From Acidobacteriota bacterium (GTDB taxonomy: Bacteria; Acidobacteriota; Vicinamibacteria; Vicinamibacterales; UBA2999), in assembly GCA_020851565.1 (NCBI GenBank), contig JADZCN010000034.1, positions 62,001 through 126,000 on the forward strand: DNA of 64,000 nt, written 5' to 3'. The position numbers and the translations under genes were made by a program. Numbering within the stretch: the stretch's first letter is position 1; the number at the start of each line of letters is the position of its first letter. Below the pieces are notes generated by a model. The model saw only the letters and a list, made by a program, of their open reading frames with translations. It did not search any database and was not told the origin of the DNA. Of this stretch, positions 27,661 to 38,657 are shown piece after piece.

Positions 27661-29922
27661 TTATGACTCCTGCGGTACGATTTCCGATACGTCTGCCAGC
27701 TGGAGGATGAGGTGCTCCAGCGTCCACATCAGCCGGAGCCGCGCCTCGCGCAGCCCGGCATCCTCGGTCATCACCATCACGTCGTCGAAGAACGTCGCGA
27801 CGGACGGCCCGAACTTCGCGGCCTCCTCGAAGGCCTGCCTGAAGGCGTTCCCCGCGGCGACCGCGGCGTCGATCACCGGGCGGCGCTGCTGAACCTCCTG
27901 CCACAGCGCGCGCTCGGCCGGCTCCTTCAACAGCGAGTCGAGCGGTGCGCCCGTCTGATCGATGGATGCCATGGACGGGGTCGCCGGCACGTTCTTGGCG
28001 ACGATGTTCCGCACGCGCTTGAAGAGCGTGGCCAGCTGCCGGAAGTCGTCCGTGTCGGCGACCGCCGCCAGGACTTCGAGCTTGCGGCGCGCCACGAGCG
28101 GGCTGATCTCGCGGATGTCCCCGTGAGTGACGGCACGCACGTTCCGGATGTCGTGGCCGCGCTGCTCGAGGACGTAGCGCAGGCGCTCGGTGATGAAGAG
28201 CCACAGGGCCGTGCCGTAGCCGGAGGGATCCTGCTCCAGGGAATCGCTGATCAGGTCTCCGAACGGCTCCTGGGCCCGTTCGACCAGCTGGTGCAGGGGG
28301 ATGCGGACATCCAGACCCGTCAACTCCGGCAGGTCCACCAGCGTCCGGATCGTCCCCTGTGCGGCGCGGCGCAGCCCGTACGGGTCCCGCGACCCGGTGG
28401 GACGCTCGCCCGCCGCGAACATCCCGACGAGGCTGTCCACCTTGTCCGCCAGGGACACCGCGGCCCAGGTGACTGCCGCCTCCCCGAGCTGGGCCCGCGT
28501 CGGCGGGGCGTCGGCCTCGACTCCCTGCGGCAGGTAGTGGTGATAGACGGCCCTCCAGACGGCCTCAGGGTGGCCGTCCTCGCGGGCGTAGATGCCCCCG
28601 ATGGTTCCCTGCAGTTCGGTGAGCTCGCGGACCATGTCGGTGGCCAGATCGGCCTTGCACAGCCGCCCCGCCTCGGCCGCGTGTGGCGCCAGGTCGGGGC
28701 GGACCAGTACCTCGCGGCACAGCCACTCGGCCAGGCGGCTCACCCGCTCGGCCTTGCCCCGGTAGCTCCCCAGCTTCTTGTGGAAGAGCACCGTGTCCAG
28801 GCGCTCGATGAAGCCGTCCAGCCGCTGCTGCCGGTCGGCATCCCAGAAGAAGCGCGCGTCACGCAGGCGCGCCGTCAGCACGCGCTCGAGGTTGCGCGAC
28901 ACCACCTCCGGCTTCTCGGGCTCGGTGTTGAGCACGGCCAGGAACACGGGCAGCAGCGCTCCGGCGTCGTTCAGCACCGGGAAGAAGTGCTGGTGGTGAA
29001 TCATCGTGGTCGTCAGCACTTCCTCGGGGAGCGAGAGGAACTCCTCGGGGAAGTGTCCCGACAGCACGAATGGGTACTCGACCAGGTCGGGCACCTCCTG
29101 GAGCAGCGACTGCCCCACGAGCGCCGTGGCCACGCGGCCGCCCTTCCGGCGCGACTCCACGTCCAGCTCGCGCGCGATGCGGCTGTGCCGCTCGTCGCGT
29201 TCGAGCACGACGAAATGCTCGGAGAGGCGCTTGCGGTAGTCGTCGAAGCCCTTGACCTTCACGGCGCGGCCCGCCCGGCCGCTCGTGGCCAGGAAGCGGT
29301 GGCCGTAGGTGACGGCGCCGGACCGGACCTCCTGGACGAGGCCGCCCATCGCGTCCGGCGTGCGAAGAATGGCAAACGGCACCACGCGGCCGCCGTAGAG
29401 GAACACGATCCAGCGAATGGGTCGGCCAAATGGCAGCTCGCCCTTCCCGTCGTCGAGCATCGCGTCCCAGCGCATCAGCTTGGGAAAGGTCAGGGCCCGG
29501 AGCGCGGAGGTGAGCACGTCCGGCAGCACGTCCACCGCCGCCTTCCCCCGCTGCTGCCTGCGCACCGCGAGGTAGGTGCCCTTCTTCTCGGGCACCTCGA
29601 GGCGCTCGAGCAGCGACACGTCCACGCCCTGCTTGCGCGCGAAGCCCTCCGCCGCCGGCGTGGGGGCCCCCGACTGGTCGAACGCCGCGCTGACGGGTGG
29701 GCCCGTGATGATCTCTTCCAGATCGGTCTGGCGCTCGGACACACGCGCGAATCGTGCGGTCAGCCGACGCGGCGTCGAGAAGGTCTCCACCGGCGCGTCC
29801 GCGCTCAACCGGGCCGCCTTGAGGCTCGCCTCGAGCGTGGCGCCAAAAGCGCTCGTGAGCGCCGGCAGCCAGCTGGCGGGCAGTTCCTCCGTCCCAATCT
29901 CGATCAGCAGTTCGCGGTCCAC
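27661..29922 (-). CDS. glyS: Glycyl-tRNA synthetase beta subunit
   Basis: Large subunit of the bacterial alpha2beta2 glycyl-tRNA synthetase, involved in tRNA recognition. It starts LLIEIGTEELPASWLPAL, the family N-terminus, then PRRLTARF, GPPVSAAFDQSG, PTPAAEGFARKQG and PFGRPIRWIVFLYGG. The C-terminal half has the HD-like and anticodon-binding regions (LADKVDSLVGMFAAGERPTGSRDPYGLRRAAQG). Length is 753, slightly longer than usual. It follows glyQ by 35 bp. Confidence 0.96.
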   Translation of the reverse strand: MDRELLIEIGTEELPASWLPALTSAFGATLEASLKAARLSADAPVETFSTPRRLTARFARVSERQTDLEEIITGPPVSAAFDQSGAPTPAAEGFARKQGVDVSLLERLEVPEKKGTYLAVRRQQRGKAAVDVLPDVLTSALRALTFPKLMRWDAMLDDGKGELPFGRPIRWIVFLYGGRVVPFAILRTPDAMGGLVQEVRSGAVTYGHRFLATSGRAGRAVKVKGFDDYRKRLSEHFVVLERDERHSRIARELDVESRRKGGRVATALVGQSLLQEVPDLVEYPFVLSGHFPEEFLSLPEEVLTTTMIHHQHFFPVLNDAGALLPVFLAVLNTEPEKPEVVSRNLERVLTARLRDARFFWDADRQQRLDGFIERLDTVLFHKKLGSYRGKAERVSRLAEWLCREVLVRPDLAPHAAEAGRLCKADLATDMVRELTELQGTIGGIYAREDGHPEAVWRAVYHHYLPQGVEADAPPTRAQLGEAAVTWAAVSLADKVDSLVGMFAAGERPTGSRDPYGLRRAAQGTIRTLVDLPELTGLDVRIPLHQLVERAQEPFGDLISDSLEQDPSGYGTALWLFITERLRYVLEQRGHDIRNVRAVTHGDIREISPLVARRKLEVLAAVADTDDFRQLATLFKRVRNIVAKNVPATPSMASIDQTGAPLDSLLKEPAERALWQEVQQRRPVIDAAVAAGNAFRQAFEEAAKFGPSVATFFDDVMVMTEDAGLREARLRLMWTLEHLILQLADVSEIVPQES

Positions 29923-29957
29923 GTCGATACCTCGGCTTCTGGCGTCAGGCAGGCGGC

Positions 29958-30848
<891 letters not shown>

Positions 30849-30863
30849 GGGAACAGGCTCGCC

Positions 30864-31517
30864 TCAGGGCGCCGGCGTGCGGCGCAGCTCGTGAATCACT
30901 CGTATCGAACGCGGCTCGCGATCCAGATGCGAGCGAATCAGCATGCGGTGGACGTGCTCCAGTTCCCTCAGGGCCCGCGCCGTCGCCCCGAGGGCCTCCA
31001 CACCCAGCGGCGCCACGCGCCGGACGCCGCCGACGAATGCCGCGGCGTCCGCCGAGAGCGACAGGTCCGTCGGGTAGACCCCCTGCAGCTTCAGCAGCCA
31101 GCACTCGAAGTACCGCGCCAGCGGCTCGACCGGCACCCCAGCCACCAGCGCCTCGAGCGTGGCCGTCCCCAGGCGGAACAGCCGTTCGTCCGGGTCGGCC
31201 TCCGCGGCCCACTCGTCGATGAGCTCCGCGAAGTAGTGGCTGTAACCGAGCGCCTCGGGGCTGGCCGCCACGAGCGGCGAGGTCACCGGCTCGGCGTAGT
31301 TCAGGCCCACCAGTTCACGCCGCTCCTTCTCGAAATACGCGACGCGCACGTGCGTCAGCGGCTCGAGCGCTCCACGAAACCGGGATCGTGCCCGCCGCGC
31401 GTGCTCGGCGACGCCCCGCTTCTTGCCACGGTCGGCCGTCAGGAACACTACGATTCGGTCCGCTTCGCCCAGCTTGTAGGTTCGAAGCACGAGGGCGTCG
31501 GCCGTATGGAGCGGCAT
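30864..31517 (-). CDS. recO: DNA repair protein RecO
   Basis: A 217-residue RecO that helps load RecA onto SSB-coated DNA. The N-terminal OB-fold is clear: ADALVLRTYKLGEADRIVVFLTADRGKKRGVAEHARRARSRF is the family start in order, followed by ALEPLTHVRVAYFEK. The central helical part has GYSHYFAELIDEW. Only one Cys is present, so the four-Cys zinc site found in many RecO proteins is absent. It lies between mgtE and glyQ with 15-bp gaps on both sides. Confidence 0.9.
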   Translation of the reverse strand: MPLHTADALVLRTYKLGEADRIVVFLTADRGKKRGVAEHARRARSRFRGALEPLTHVRVAYFEKERRELVGLNYAEPVTSPLVAASPEALGYSHYFAELIDEWAAEADPDERLFRLGTATLEALVAGVPVEPLARYFECWLLKLQGVYPTDLSLSADAAAFVGGVRRVAPLGVEALGATARALRELEHVHRMLIRSHLDREPRSIRVIHELRRTPAP

Positions 31518-31532
31518 CCGTGCCCGCCTATT

Positions 31533-32900
31533 CTATCTCGCCAGGTACTTCACGAACACGGTGGCCAGGCCCAGGAACGAGGCGAACCCGACGACGTCGG
31601 TGAAGGTGGTGATGAACACGGCGGAGGCCAGCGCCGGATCCACCTTGAGCGCCTTCAGCCCGAGCGGCACCAGGGTGCCGGCGGTGGCCGCCACGAACAT
31701 GTTGCACACCATCGCGGCGCCGAGCAGGAGCCCCAGCATCGGATCGGCCTTGGTCAGCCAGGCCACGCCGGCCGCCACCACCCCGAGAGCCAGGCCGTTT
31801 CCCAGCCCGATCAGCGATTCCTTCGCCAGTGCCTTCCGCGCGTTGACCCATGAGAGCTCGCCCAGGGCCAGGCCGCGCACGATGACGGTGAGCGTCTGGG
31901 TAGCGGCATTACCGCCCATACCGGCGACGATGGGCATGAACACGGCCAGCGCCGTCACCTGCTGGATGGTCCCCTCGAACAGGGCGACGACGGAGGCCGC
32001 CACGAAGGCGGTCACCAGGTTGATGCCCAGCCAGGGCAGGCGCTTTCGCAGCGCCTCGACCGGCGGGGTGGCGATGCGCTCGTCGCCCGAGACGCCGGCC
32101 AGGCGCAGCAGGTCTTCGGTCGCCTCGTCCTTGATGACGTCGATGACGTCGTCAACCGTCACCACGCCGGCCAGCTTGTTCTCCTCGTCCACCACCGGCA
32201 CGGCCAGCAGGTTGTAGGAGGCCACCTGCCGGGCCACCTCCTCCTGGTCCGTATCCACGCGCACGCTGATGACGTCCGGCGTCATGATGCGCTTGAGGGG
32301 CGTCTCCGGCGAGACGAGGAGCAGCCGCCGCAGCGACGTGACGCCCACCAGGTGATTGCGGCCGTCCACGACGTAGAGGTAGAAGACCATCTCGACGTCG
32401 CGCGCGCCCTGCAGTGCCGTGATGGCCTCGCCGACGGTCAGGTCCTCGTTGAGCGCGAAGACCGACGGGTTCATGATGCGCCCGGCGGTCTGCTCCCCGT
32501 ACTCGAGAAGGCTCTCGACCTGCCCCGATTCCTTCCGGCGCATCAGCTCGAGCACTTCGCGCGAGAGCTCGTCGGGCAGGTAATCGATCAGGGCCGCCGC
32601 ATCGTCGGACGGCAGCTCGTGGAGCAGCTTGGCGATATCGTCGGCCGATCGGCCGGTCAGCAGCTGGGCGCCCGGCTCCGGGCCCATCTCGCTGATCGCT
32701 TCCATCGCCAGCTTCGGCTGGCGTTCGACGAGCAGCGCGAAGACGGCCGAGCGCTCGGTGTCGAGGAGGGTCCCGAATATCTGGGCGAGATCGGCCGGGT
32801 GCTGCTTCTGCAGCAGGTTCAGGAGATTGGCCGTCGCGCCAATGCGCAGGAGGCGCTTGACCGAATCGACGACGACATCACTCCTGCGCGGCGCGGCCAT
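31533..32900 (-). CDS. mgtE: Magnesium transporter MgtE
   Basis: Mg-gated magnesium channel, 455 residues. The N domain (LHELPSDDAAALIDYLPDE) is followed by two CBS domains (about 135-255, with MNPSVFALNEDLTVGEAI and MTPDVISVRVDTDQEEVARQVASYNLLAVPVVD) and five transmembrane helices. The pore segment PIVAGMGGNAATQTLTVIVRGLALG is the MgtE signature. It lies between era and recO. Together with corA and the CorC-like gene it is the third Mg-related protein within 12 kb. Confidence 0.95.
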   Translation of the reverse strand: MAAPRRSDVVVDSVKRLLRIGATANLLNLLQKQHPADLAQIFGTLLDTERSAVFALLVERQPKLAMEAISEMGPEPGAQLLTGRSADDIAKLLHELPSDDAAALIDYLPDELSREVLELMRRKESGQVESLLEYGEQTAGRIMNPSVFALNEDLTVGEAITALQGARDVEMVFYLYVVDGRNHLVGVTSLRRLLLVSPETPLKRIMTPDVISVRVDTDQEEVARQVASYNLLAVPVVDEENKLAGVVTVDDVIDVIKDEATEDLLRLAGVSGDERIATPPVEALRKRLPWLGINLVTAFVAASVVALFEGTIQQVTALAVFMPIVAGMGGNAATQTLTVIVRGLALGELSWVNARKALAKESLIGLGNGLALGVVAAGVAWLTKADPMLGLLLGAAMVCNMFVAATAGTLVPLGLKALKVDPALASAVFITTFTDVVGFASFLGLATVFVKYLAR

Positions 32901-32930
32901 GGCAATCCGAGCAAATGTAGCACACGCGAA

Positions 32931-33823
32931 TTACGTCCGACGGCGCTTTCTCCGTCCTTCCACGCCCAGCTCGTCGAGCGTCCGCTCGTCCTCGCGCCAG
33001 CGCTCGCGCACCTTCACGTGCAGATCCAGATAGACCTTCGTCTGGAAGAACCGCTCGAGCTCTTCCCGCGCCGCGGTACCGATGGCCTTGATGGCAGCGC
33101 CGCCCTTGCCGATGAGGATGGGCTTCTGCGACTCCCGCTCGACGAGGATGGTGCAGTACAGCCGAAGGATGGGCCCCTCCTCGAACCTGTCCACCACCAC
33201 GGCCGTCGAGAACGGCAGCTCGTCGCGGGTCTGCCGCAGCACCTGCTCGCGCACGAGCTCGGCGACGAAGAAGCGCTCGGGGTGCTCGGTGAGGTAGTCC
33301 TCCGGGTACACCGGCTCCCCTTCCGGCAGGTGGTGCAGCAGCACGTCCTCGAGGCGGTCCACGTTCTCGCCGGTCAGCGCCGACACCGGGACGATGTCCG
33401 CGAAGCCGACGTCCTGATCGTAGGCGGCGATGCGCGGGAGGAGCGCCGCCTTCTCCACCTGGTCCACCTTGTTCAGAGCCAGCACGCGGGGGACGCGCAC
33501 CTTCCGGACAATGTCCATGAGGAAGCGATCGCCGGCGCCCGGCGGTTCCGAGGCATCCACCACGGCCACGACCACATCCGCTTCACGCAGCGTGTCCAGC
33601 GCCGCATCGACCATCCGCACGTTGAGGCGGTGCAGCGGGCGGTGAATGCCTGGCGTGTCGATGAAGACCACTTCGCCGCCGGGATAGCGGCGCACGCCGA
33701 TGATGCGGGTGCGCGTGGTCTGGGGTTTGTCCGAGACGATGGCGAGCTTCTGTCCCACCAGCCGGTTGAGCAGCGTGGACTTGCCCGCGTTGGGTCGCCC
33801 CACGAGCGCGACGAAGCCGCGCT

Positions 33824-33827
<4 letters not shown>
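32931..33827 (-). CDS. era: GTPase Era
   Basis: Ribosome-associated GTPase for 16S rRNA maturation, 298 residues. G1 GRPNAGKSTLLN, G2 TTRTRIIGV, G3 DTPGIH, G4 NKVD and G5 VSALTGENV are all in place. The C-terminal KH domain includes ILVERESQKPILIGKGGAAIKAIGTAARE. Its start overlaps the CorC-like gene stop by four bases (ATGA). Clustering with ybeY and phoH is a conserved 30S maturation neighbourhood. Confidence 0.97.
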
Positions 33828-35073
<1,246 letters not shown>

Positions 35074-35077
<4 letters not shown>

Positions 35078-35646
35078 GGACGACGCCGGGAGCCGGGAGT
35101 GGGGAGTCGTGAGTCGGAAGATCGCTTCGCACGCGCGATGAGGCCGGTGGGGAGGCCGCCCTTCTTCCGCAGGCGGGCCTCGGCGCGGGCCATCCGGCCG
35201 GCATCGATCTCGTGATCGTACCCAAGGAGGTGCAGGAGGCCGTGGAGCGCCAGCACCTTGAACTCCACGCCCGGTGCATGCCCGTGCTCCTTCGCCTGGC
35301 GGGCCGCCACCCCCGTCGCGACGACGATGTCGCCCAGCGGCGTCGCGTCCGCGCCGCCGCGCTTCCCGCTCCCTGGCCGGCGCTCCAGGGCGCCCTGAGG
35401 CGCTCGACGGGCGGCTCCCTTCTCCTCGCTCCCGGCCGGGAACGACAGCACGTCGGTTGCGTAGTCCTTCCCCCGGAACATCCGGTTGAGCGCGCGCATG
35501 CGGCGATCGCTCACCAGCGCCACGGTGACCTCACCGCGAGCCGATGCCGGCGCGATCCGGCCCAGCCACGCGGCGAGCCCTCGCGCGGCGGGAATGGGCC
35601 GGTCGGGCGTCGACAGGTTAACGCGAAGCCGAGCTCGTGTTGCCAT
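35074..35646 (-). CDS. ybeY: Endoribonuclease YbeY
   Basis: Zn-dependent rRNA maturation factor. The signature HGLLHLLGYDHEIDAGRM holds the three metal-binding His. DVLSFPAGS and LGDIVVATGVAARQAKEHG are the usual strands. Between them lies an extra 27 or so Arg/Gly/Ala-rich residues not found in typical YbeY, and the C-terminus has a Ser/Arg/Pro tail encoded by a GGGAGTCGTGAGTCGG-type repeat. ATG 35646 starts the conserved part and overlaps the 3' end of phoH by 29 bp; its stop overlaps the CorC-like gene. Confidence 0.9.
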
Positions 35647-36595
35647 AGGCCTCGTACGCCTTGACGATGGCCTGCACCAGTTTGTGGCGCACCACGTCGC
35701 GCTCGTCGAAGTAGACAAACGAGATGCCTTCGACCTGCCCCACCACGTTCATCGCCTCGACCAGCCCGGAGGTGCGGCCCGTGGGCAGGTCGATCTGGGT
35801 GATGTCCCCGGTCACCACGGCCTTCGACCCGAACCCCAGGCGGGTGAGGAACATCTTCATCTGCTCCGTGGTGGTGTTCTGCGCCTCGTCCAGGATGACG
35901 AACGCGTCGTTCAGCGTCCGGCCGCGCATGAAGGCGATGGGCGCGACTTCCACGATGCCGCGCTCGAGCATCCGCTCGGCCTTCTCGACCTCGAGCATGT
36001 CGTAGAGCGCATCGTACAGCGGACGGAGGTAGGGATTCACCTTCTCCTGCAGGTCACCGGGCAGGAAGCCCAGCTTCTCGCCGGCCTCGACGGCCGGCCT
36101 GGCCAGGATGATGCGGCTCACCTTCTTGGCCAGCAGGTAATTCACCGCCTGGGCCATGGCCAGGTACGTCTTCCCCGTGCCGGCCGGCCCGATGCCGAAG
36201 ACGATGTCGTGATGGTCGATGGCTTCGAGGTAGCGGCGCTGGTTGGCCGACTTGGCCATGATGCGCCGGCGGCCCGCCTGGCGGAGCTGCCCGCCCTTCA
36301 GGAAGTGTTCGCGCAGATCCACGTCCGGATCCGCCGCGACGAGCTGGGCGGCATCCTTGACCTCACGCTCCGAGAGCGCGTGCCCTTCGGCGATGAGGCC
36401 GCCAATCTGCTCGACGAACCGCGCGACCGTGCTGGTGTCGTCGGCCTCGCCCTCGACGAACAGGTCGTGCCCCTGTGTGCGGATGCGGACGTTCAGCAGG
36501 CCTTCGAGGTGTCGCAGGTTGTCGTCGTAGGCCCCGAAGATCGTGGACAGGCCATCCTCGGGGACGGCAATGCGGCGAGTGGCGACGGTTCCGAT
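35618..36595 (-). CDS. PhoH-family ATPase (probable non-AUG start)
   Basis: PhoH-like P-loop ATPase, partner of YbeY in RNA metabolism. Motifs: GIGPAGTGKTYLAMA (Walker A), RPAVEAGEKLGFLPGDLQEK, MRGRTLNDAFVILDEAQNTT (Walker B) and TGDITQIDLPTGRTSGL. The first in-frame GTG is 36322, which would delete the N-terminal KH-like domain. The same frame continues upstream with family-like sequence (ATRRIAVPEDGLSTIFGAYD, then NVRIRTQGHDLFVEG) to a stop at about 36622. No ATG, GTG or TTG lies in that part. AAAGGGAG sits eight bases before an ATC at 36595, the candidate start, giving 325 residues, the family norm. Confidence 0.85.
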   Translation of the reverse strand: MGTVATRRIAVPEDGLSTIFGAYDDNLRHLEGLLNVRIRTQGHDLFVEGEADDTSTVARFVEQIGGLIAEGHALSEREVKDAAQLVAADPDVDLREHFLKGGQLRQAGRRRIMAKSANQRRYLEAIDHHDIVFGIGPAGTGKTYLAMAQAVNYLLAKKVSRIILARPAVEAGEKLGFLPGDLQEKVNPYLRPLYDALYDMLEVEKAERMLERGIVEVAPIAFMRGRTLNDAFVILDEAQNTTTEQMKMFLTRLGFGSKAVVTGDITQIDLPTGRTSGLVEAMNVVGQVEGISFVYFDERDVVRHKLVQAIVKAYEAYGNTSSASR

Positions 36596-36706
36596 CGCGA
36601 TATCTCCCTTTGTTGCAAAGAGTTAACGGACCTCAAGCAGCGTAGCACCCCGCAGCCGCCCGGTCAAGCCGGCCCCGTCGCGGACCGGGACCGGGATTCG
36701 GTGGAG

Positions 36707-36728
36707 CGCCGGGACTTCAGTCCCGGCG
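36707..36728 (-). terminator. Hairpin with TTCA loop behind aspS
   Basis: A 9-bp perfect stem CGCCGGGAC / GTCCCGGCG with loop TTCA begins four bases after the aspS stop codon. It has no U-tract. A covarying relative lies behind hisS at 38630-38647, indicating a dispersed family. Probable role: transcript 3' end protection or Rho-assisted termination before phoH. Confidence 0.55.
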
Positions 36729-36731
36729 ACC

Positions 36732-38498
36732 TCAGCCCTGAATCTTGATGCTCAGCTCGCGCAGCTGGCGCGGATCGACCGTCGACGGCGCGTCGCACAT
36801 CAGGTCGACGGCCTGCGTCGTCTTGGGGAACGGGATGACCTCGCGGATGGACGACTCGCCGGCGAGCAACGCGCAGATGCGATCGAGGCCGAGCGCCAGG
36901 CCGCCGTGCGGCGGCGTGCCGTACTCGAGCGATTCGAGGAAGAACCCGAAGCGGTGCTTCGCGTCCTCGTCGCTCAGTCCGAGAAGGCGGAAGACCGTCG
37001 CCTGCGTCTCGCGGTCGTGGATACGGATGCTGCCGCCGCCCAGCTCCCAGCCGTTCAGGATGACATCGTAGGCCTTGGCGAGCACCGAGCCCGGGTCGGA
37101 CTCGAGGCGCGGCAGATCCTCCTCGCGCGGCGCCGTGAACGGGTGATTGACCGAGTCCCACCGCTTCTCGTCGGCGTTCCAGTCGAACAGCGGGAAGTCG
37201 GTCACCCACAGCAGTTCCCACCTGCCGTCCGGGATGAGCTTGGCCTGCCGGGCCACCTGCAGCCGGAGCTGCCCGAGCACCTTCGAGACGGCATCGGGTG
37301 CGCCCGAGGCCATCACCAGCAGGTCCAGCGGCGTCGCCCCCGCCTGGTCCAGCACACGCCGGGTCCCGTCTTCGCCCACGGCCTTGACCGAGCACTGCAC
37401 GCCGTCAGCCGTGTGCCGCGCCCACACGAGGCCGGCGGCCCCCAGCTGCTTTGCCTGCTCCACGAGGCTGTCCACTTCGCGGCGCGAGTAGCCGGACGCG
37501 CCGGGAATCACGAAGCCGCGGACCGTGCCGCCGTGCGCCACGGCCTCCCGGAAGATGCCGAAGGGCGAGCCCGCGAAGAGCGCGCCGAAGTCCTGGATCT
37601 CGAGGCCGAAGCGCAGGTCGGGCTTGTCGGACCCGTACCTCGCGATGGCTTCGGCGTACGGCATCCGCCGGAAGGGCCGGGGAATCTCCACGCCGATCTC
37701 CCGGAAGCAGGCGGCGAGCGCGCCCTCGACGATCTCGAAGACCAGCGGCGGGGTGGCAAACGACATCTCGAGGTCCACCTGCGTGAACTCGAGCTGCCGA
37801 TCCGCCCGCAGGGCCTCGTCGCGGAAGCAGCGCGCGATCTGCACGTACCGATCGAAGCCCGCGATCATCAGGATCTGCTTGAAGATCTGCGGCGACTGCG
37901 GCAGCGCGTAGAACTCGCCGGGGTGCACGCGGCTCGGCACGAGGAAGTCGCGCGCGCCCTCCGGGGTGGACTTGGTCAGGATGGGCGTCTCGATTTCGTA
38001 GAAGCCCTGCTCGTCGAAGTACTTCCGGATGGCCATCGTGATCCGGTGGCGCAGACGGATGTTGCGTTGCAGGGGTGGCCGCCGCAGATCCAGATACCGG
38101 TACCGGAGCCGCGTCTCTTCCGACACGTTCTGGTCCTCGGCAATCGAGAACGGCGGCGTCTTCGCCTCGTTGAGAATGCGGATCTCCGCCGCGCGGACCT
38201 CCACCTCGCCGGTTGGCACGTTCAGGTTCACGGTGTCGGGCGACCGCCGCTCCACCTCGCCCAGGATACCGACCACGTACTCCGAGCGCAGACGCTTGGC
38301 CCGTTCGAGCAGCGCCTCGCTGCCTTCGACGATGACCTGCGTGATGCCGTGCCGATCGCGCACGTCGATGAAGACCAGCGCGCCGAGATCGCGCACGCGG
38401 TGCACCCACCCGAGCAGCACGGCCTGCTGTCCGACGTCGCCGGGACGAAGCGCCCCGCAGGTGTGGGTACGGGCCAGGTTGCCTAATTGCTCAGCCAT
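36732..38498 (-). CDS. aspS: Aspartyl-tRNA synthetase
   Basis: Class IIb synthetase, 588 residues, bacterial type. The N-terminal OB-fold anticodon domain reads VLLGWVHRVRDLGALVFIDVRDRHG. Class II motif 2 is ARCFRDEALRADRQLEFTQ, the insertion (GAD) domain spans about 280-420 and motif 3 is GGLALGLDRICALLAG near the end. QSPQIFKQ forms the aspartate/ATP site. Whether it also charges tRNA-Asn cannot be read from the window; the Leu in DLGALVF is the residue seen in discriminating enzymes. Confidence 0.96.
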   Translation of the reverse strand: MAEQLGNLARTHTCGALRPGDVGQQAVLLGWVHRVRDLGALVFIDVRDRHGITQVIVEGSEALLERAKRLRSEYVVGILGEVERRSPDTVNLNVPTGEVEVRAAEIRILNEAKTPPFSIAEDQNVSEETRLRYRYLDLRRPPLQRNIRLRHRITMAIRKYFDEQGFYEIETPILTKSTPEGARDFLVPSRVHPGEFYALPQSPQIFKQILMIAGFDRYVQIARCFRDEALRADRQLEFTQVDLEMSFATPPLVFEIVEGALAACFREIGVEIPRPFRRMPYAEAIARYGSDKPDLRFGLEIQDFGALFAGSPFGIFREAVAHGGTVRGFVIPGASGYSRREVDSLVEQAKQLGAAGLVWARHTADGVQCSVKAVGEDGTRRVLDQAGATPLDLLVMASGAPDAVSKVLGQLRLQVARQAKLIPDGRWELLWVTDFPLFDWNADEKRWDSVNHPFTAPREEDLPRLESDPGSVLAKAYDVILNGWELGGGSIRIHDRETQATVFRLLGLSDEDAKHRFGFFLESLEYGTPPHGGLALGLDRICALLAGESSIREVIPFPKTTQAVDLMCDAPSTVDPRQLRELSIKIQG

Positions 38499-38501
38499 AA
38501 A

Positions 38502-38583
38502 CCAGGAATCGGGAAACAGGAGTCAGGGATCAGAGATCAGGGGTCAGGGACCAGGGATCAGGGATCAGGGATCAGGGATCAGG
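38502..38583. repeat. GGGATCA tandem array between hisS and aspS
   Basis: About ten degenerate heptamers of consensus GGGATCA (variants GGAATCG, GGAGTCA, GAGATCA, GGGGTCA, GGGACCA) end in four perfect copies. It lies in the 159-bp gap just upstream of aspS (minus strand), so it falls in the aspS 5' untranslated region. Confidence 0.85.
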
Positions 38584-38629
38584 ATAAAGAATTCAGAAGT
38601 CGGCATTCCGGACGCCGCAACCACGGAGC

Positions 38630-38647
38630 CCGGGGCTTCGGCCCCGG
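38630..38647 (-). terminator. Hairpin with TTCG tetraloop behind hisS
   Basis: The stem CCGGGGC / GCCCCGG with the very stable TTCG loop starts 11 bases after the hisS stop codon. Relative to the hairpin behind aspS, the loop-proximal A-T pair is replaced by G-C, a compensatory change. No U-tract follows. Confidence 0.55.
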
Positions 38648-38657
38648 CGTTCGCCCT

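Noticed and set aside
30849-30863. T-box leader upstream of glyQ
   Set aside because: Only 15 bp separate recO and glyQ; no T-box sequence is possible there.
31518-32960. Magnesium riboswitch (M-box or ykoK) upstream of mgtE or corA
   Set aside because: mgtE starts 30 bp after era and corA overlaps a pseudogene, so there is no leader long enough.
36322-36595. Annotating phoH from GTG 36322
   Set aside because: It would remove the conserved N-terminal domain although the upstream frame codes for family-like sequence.
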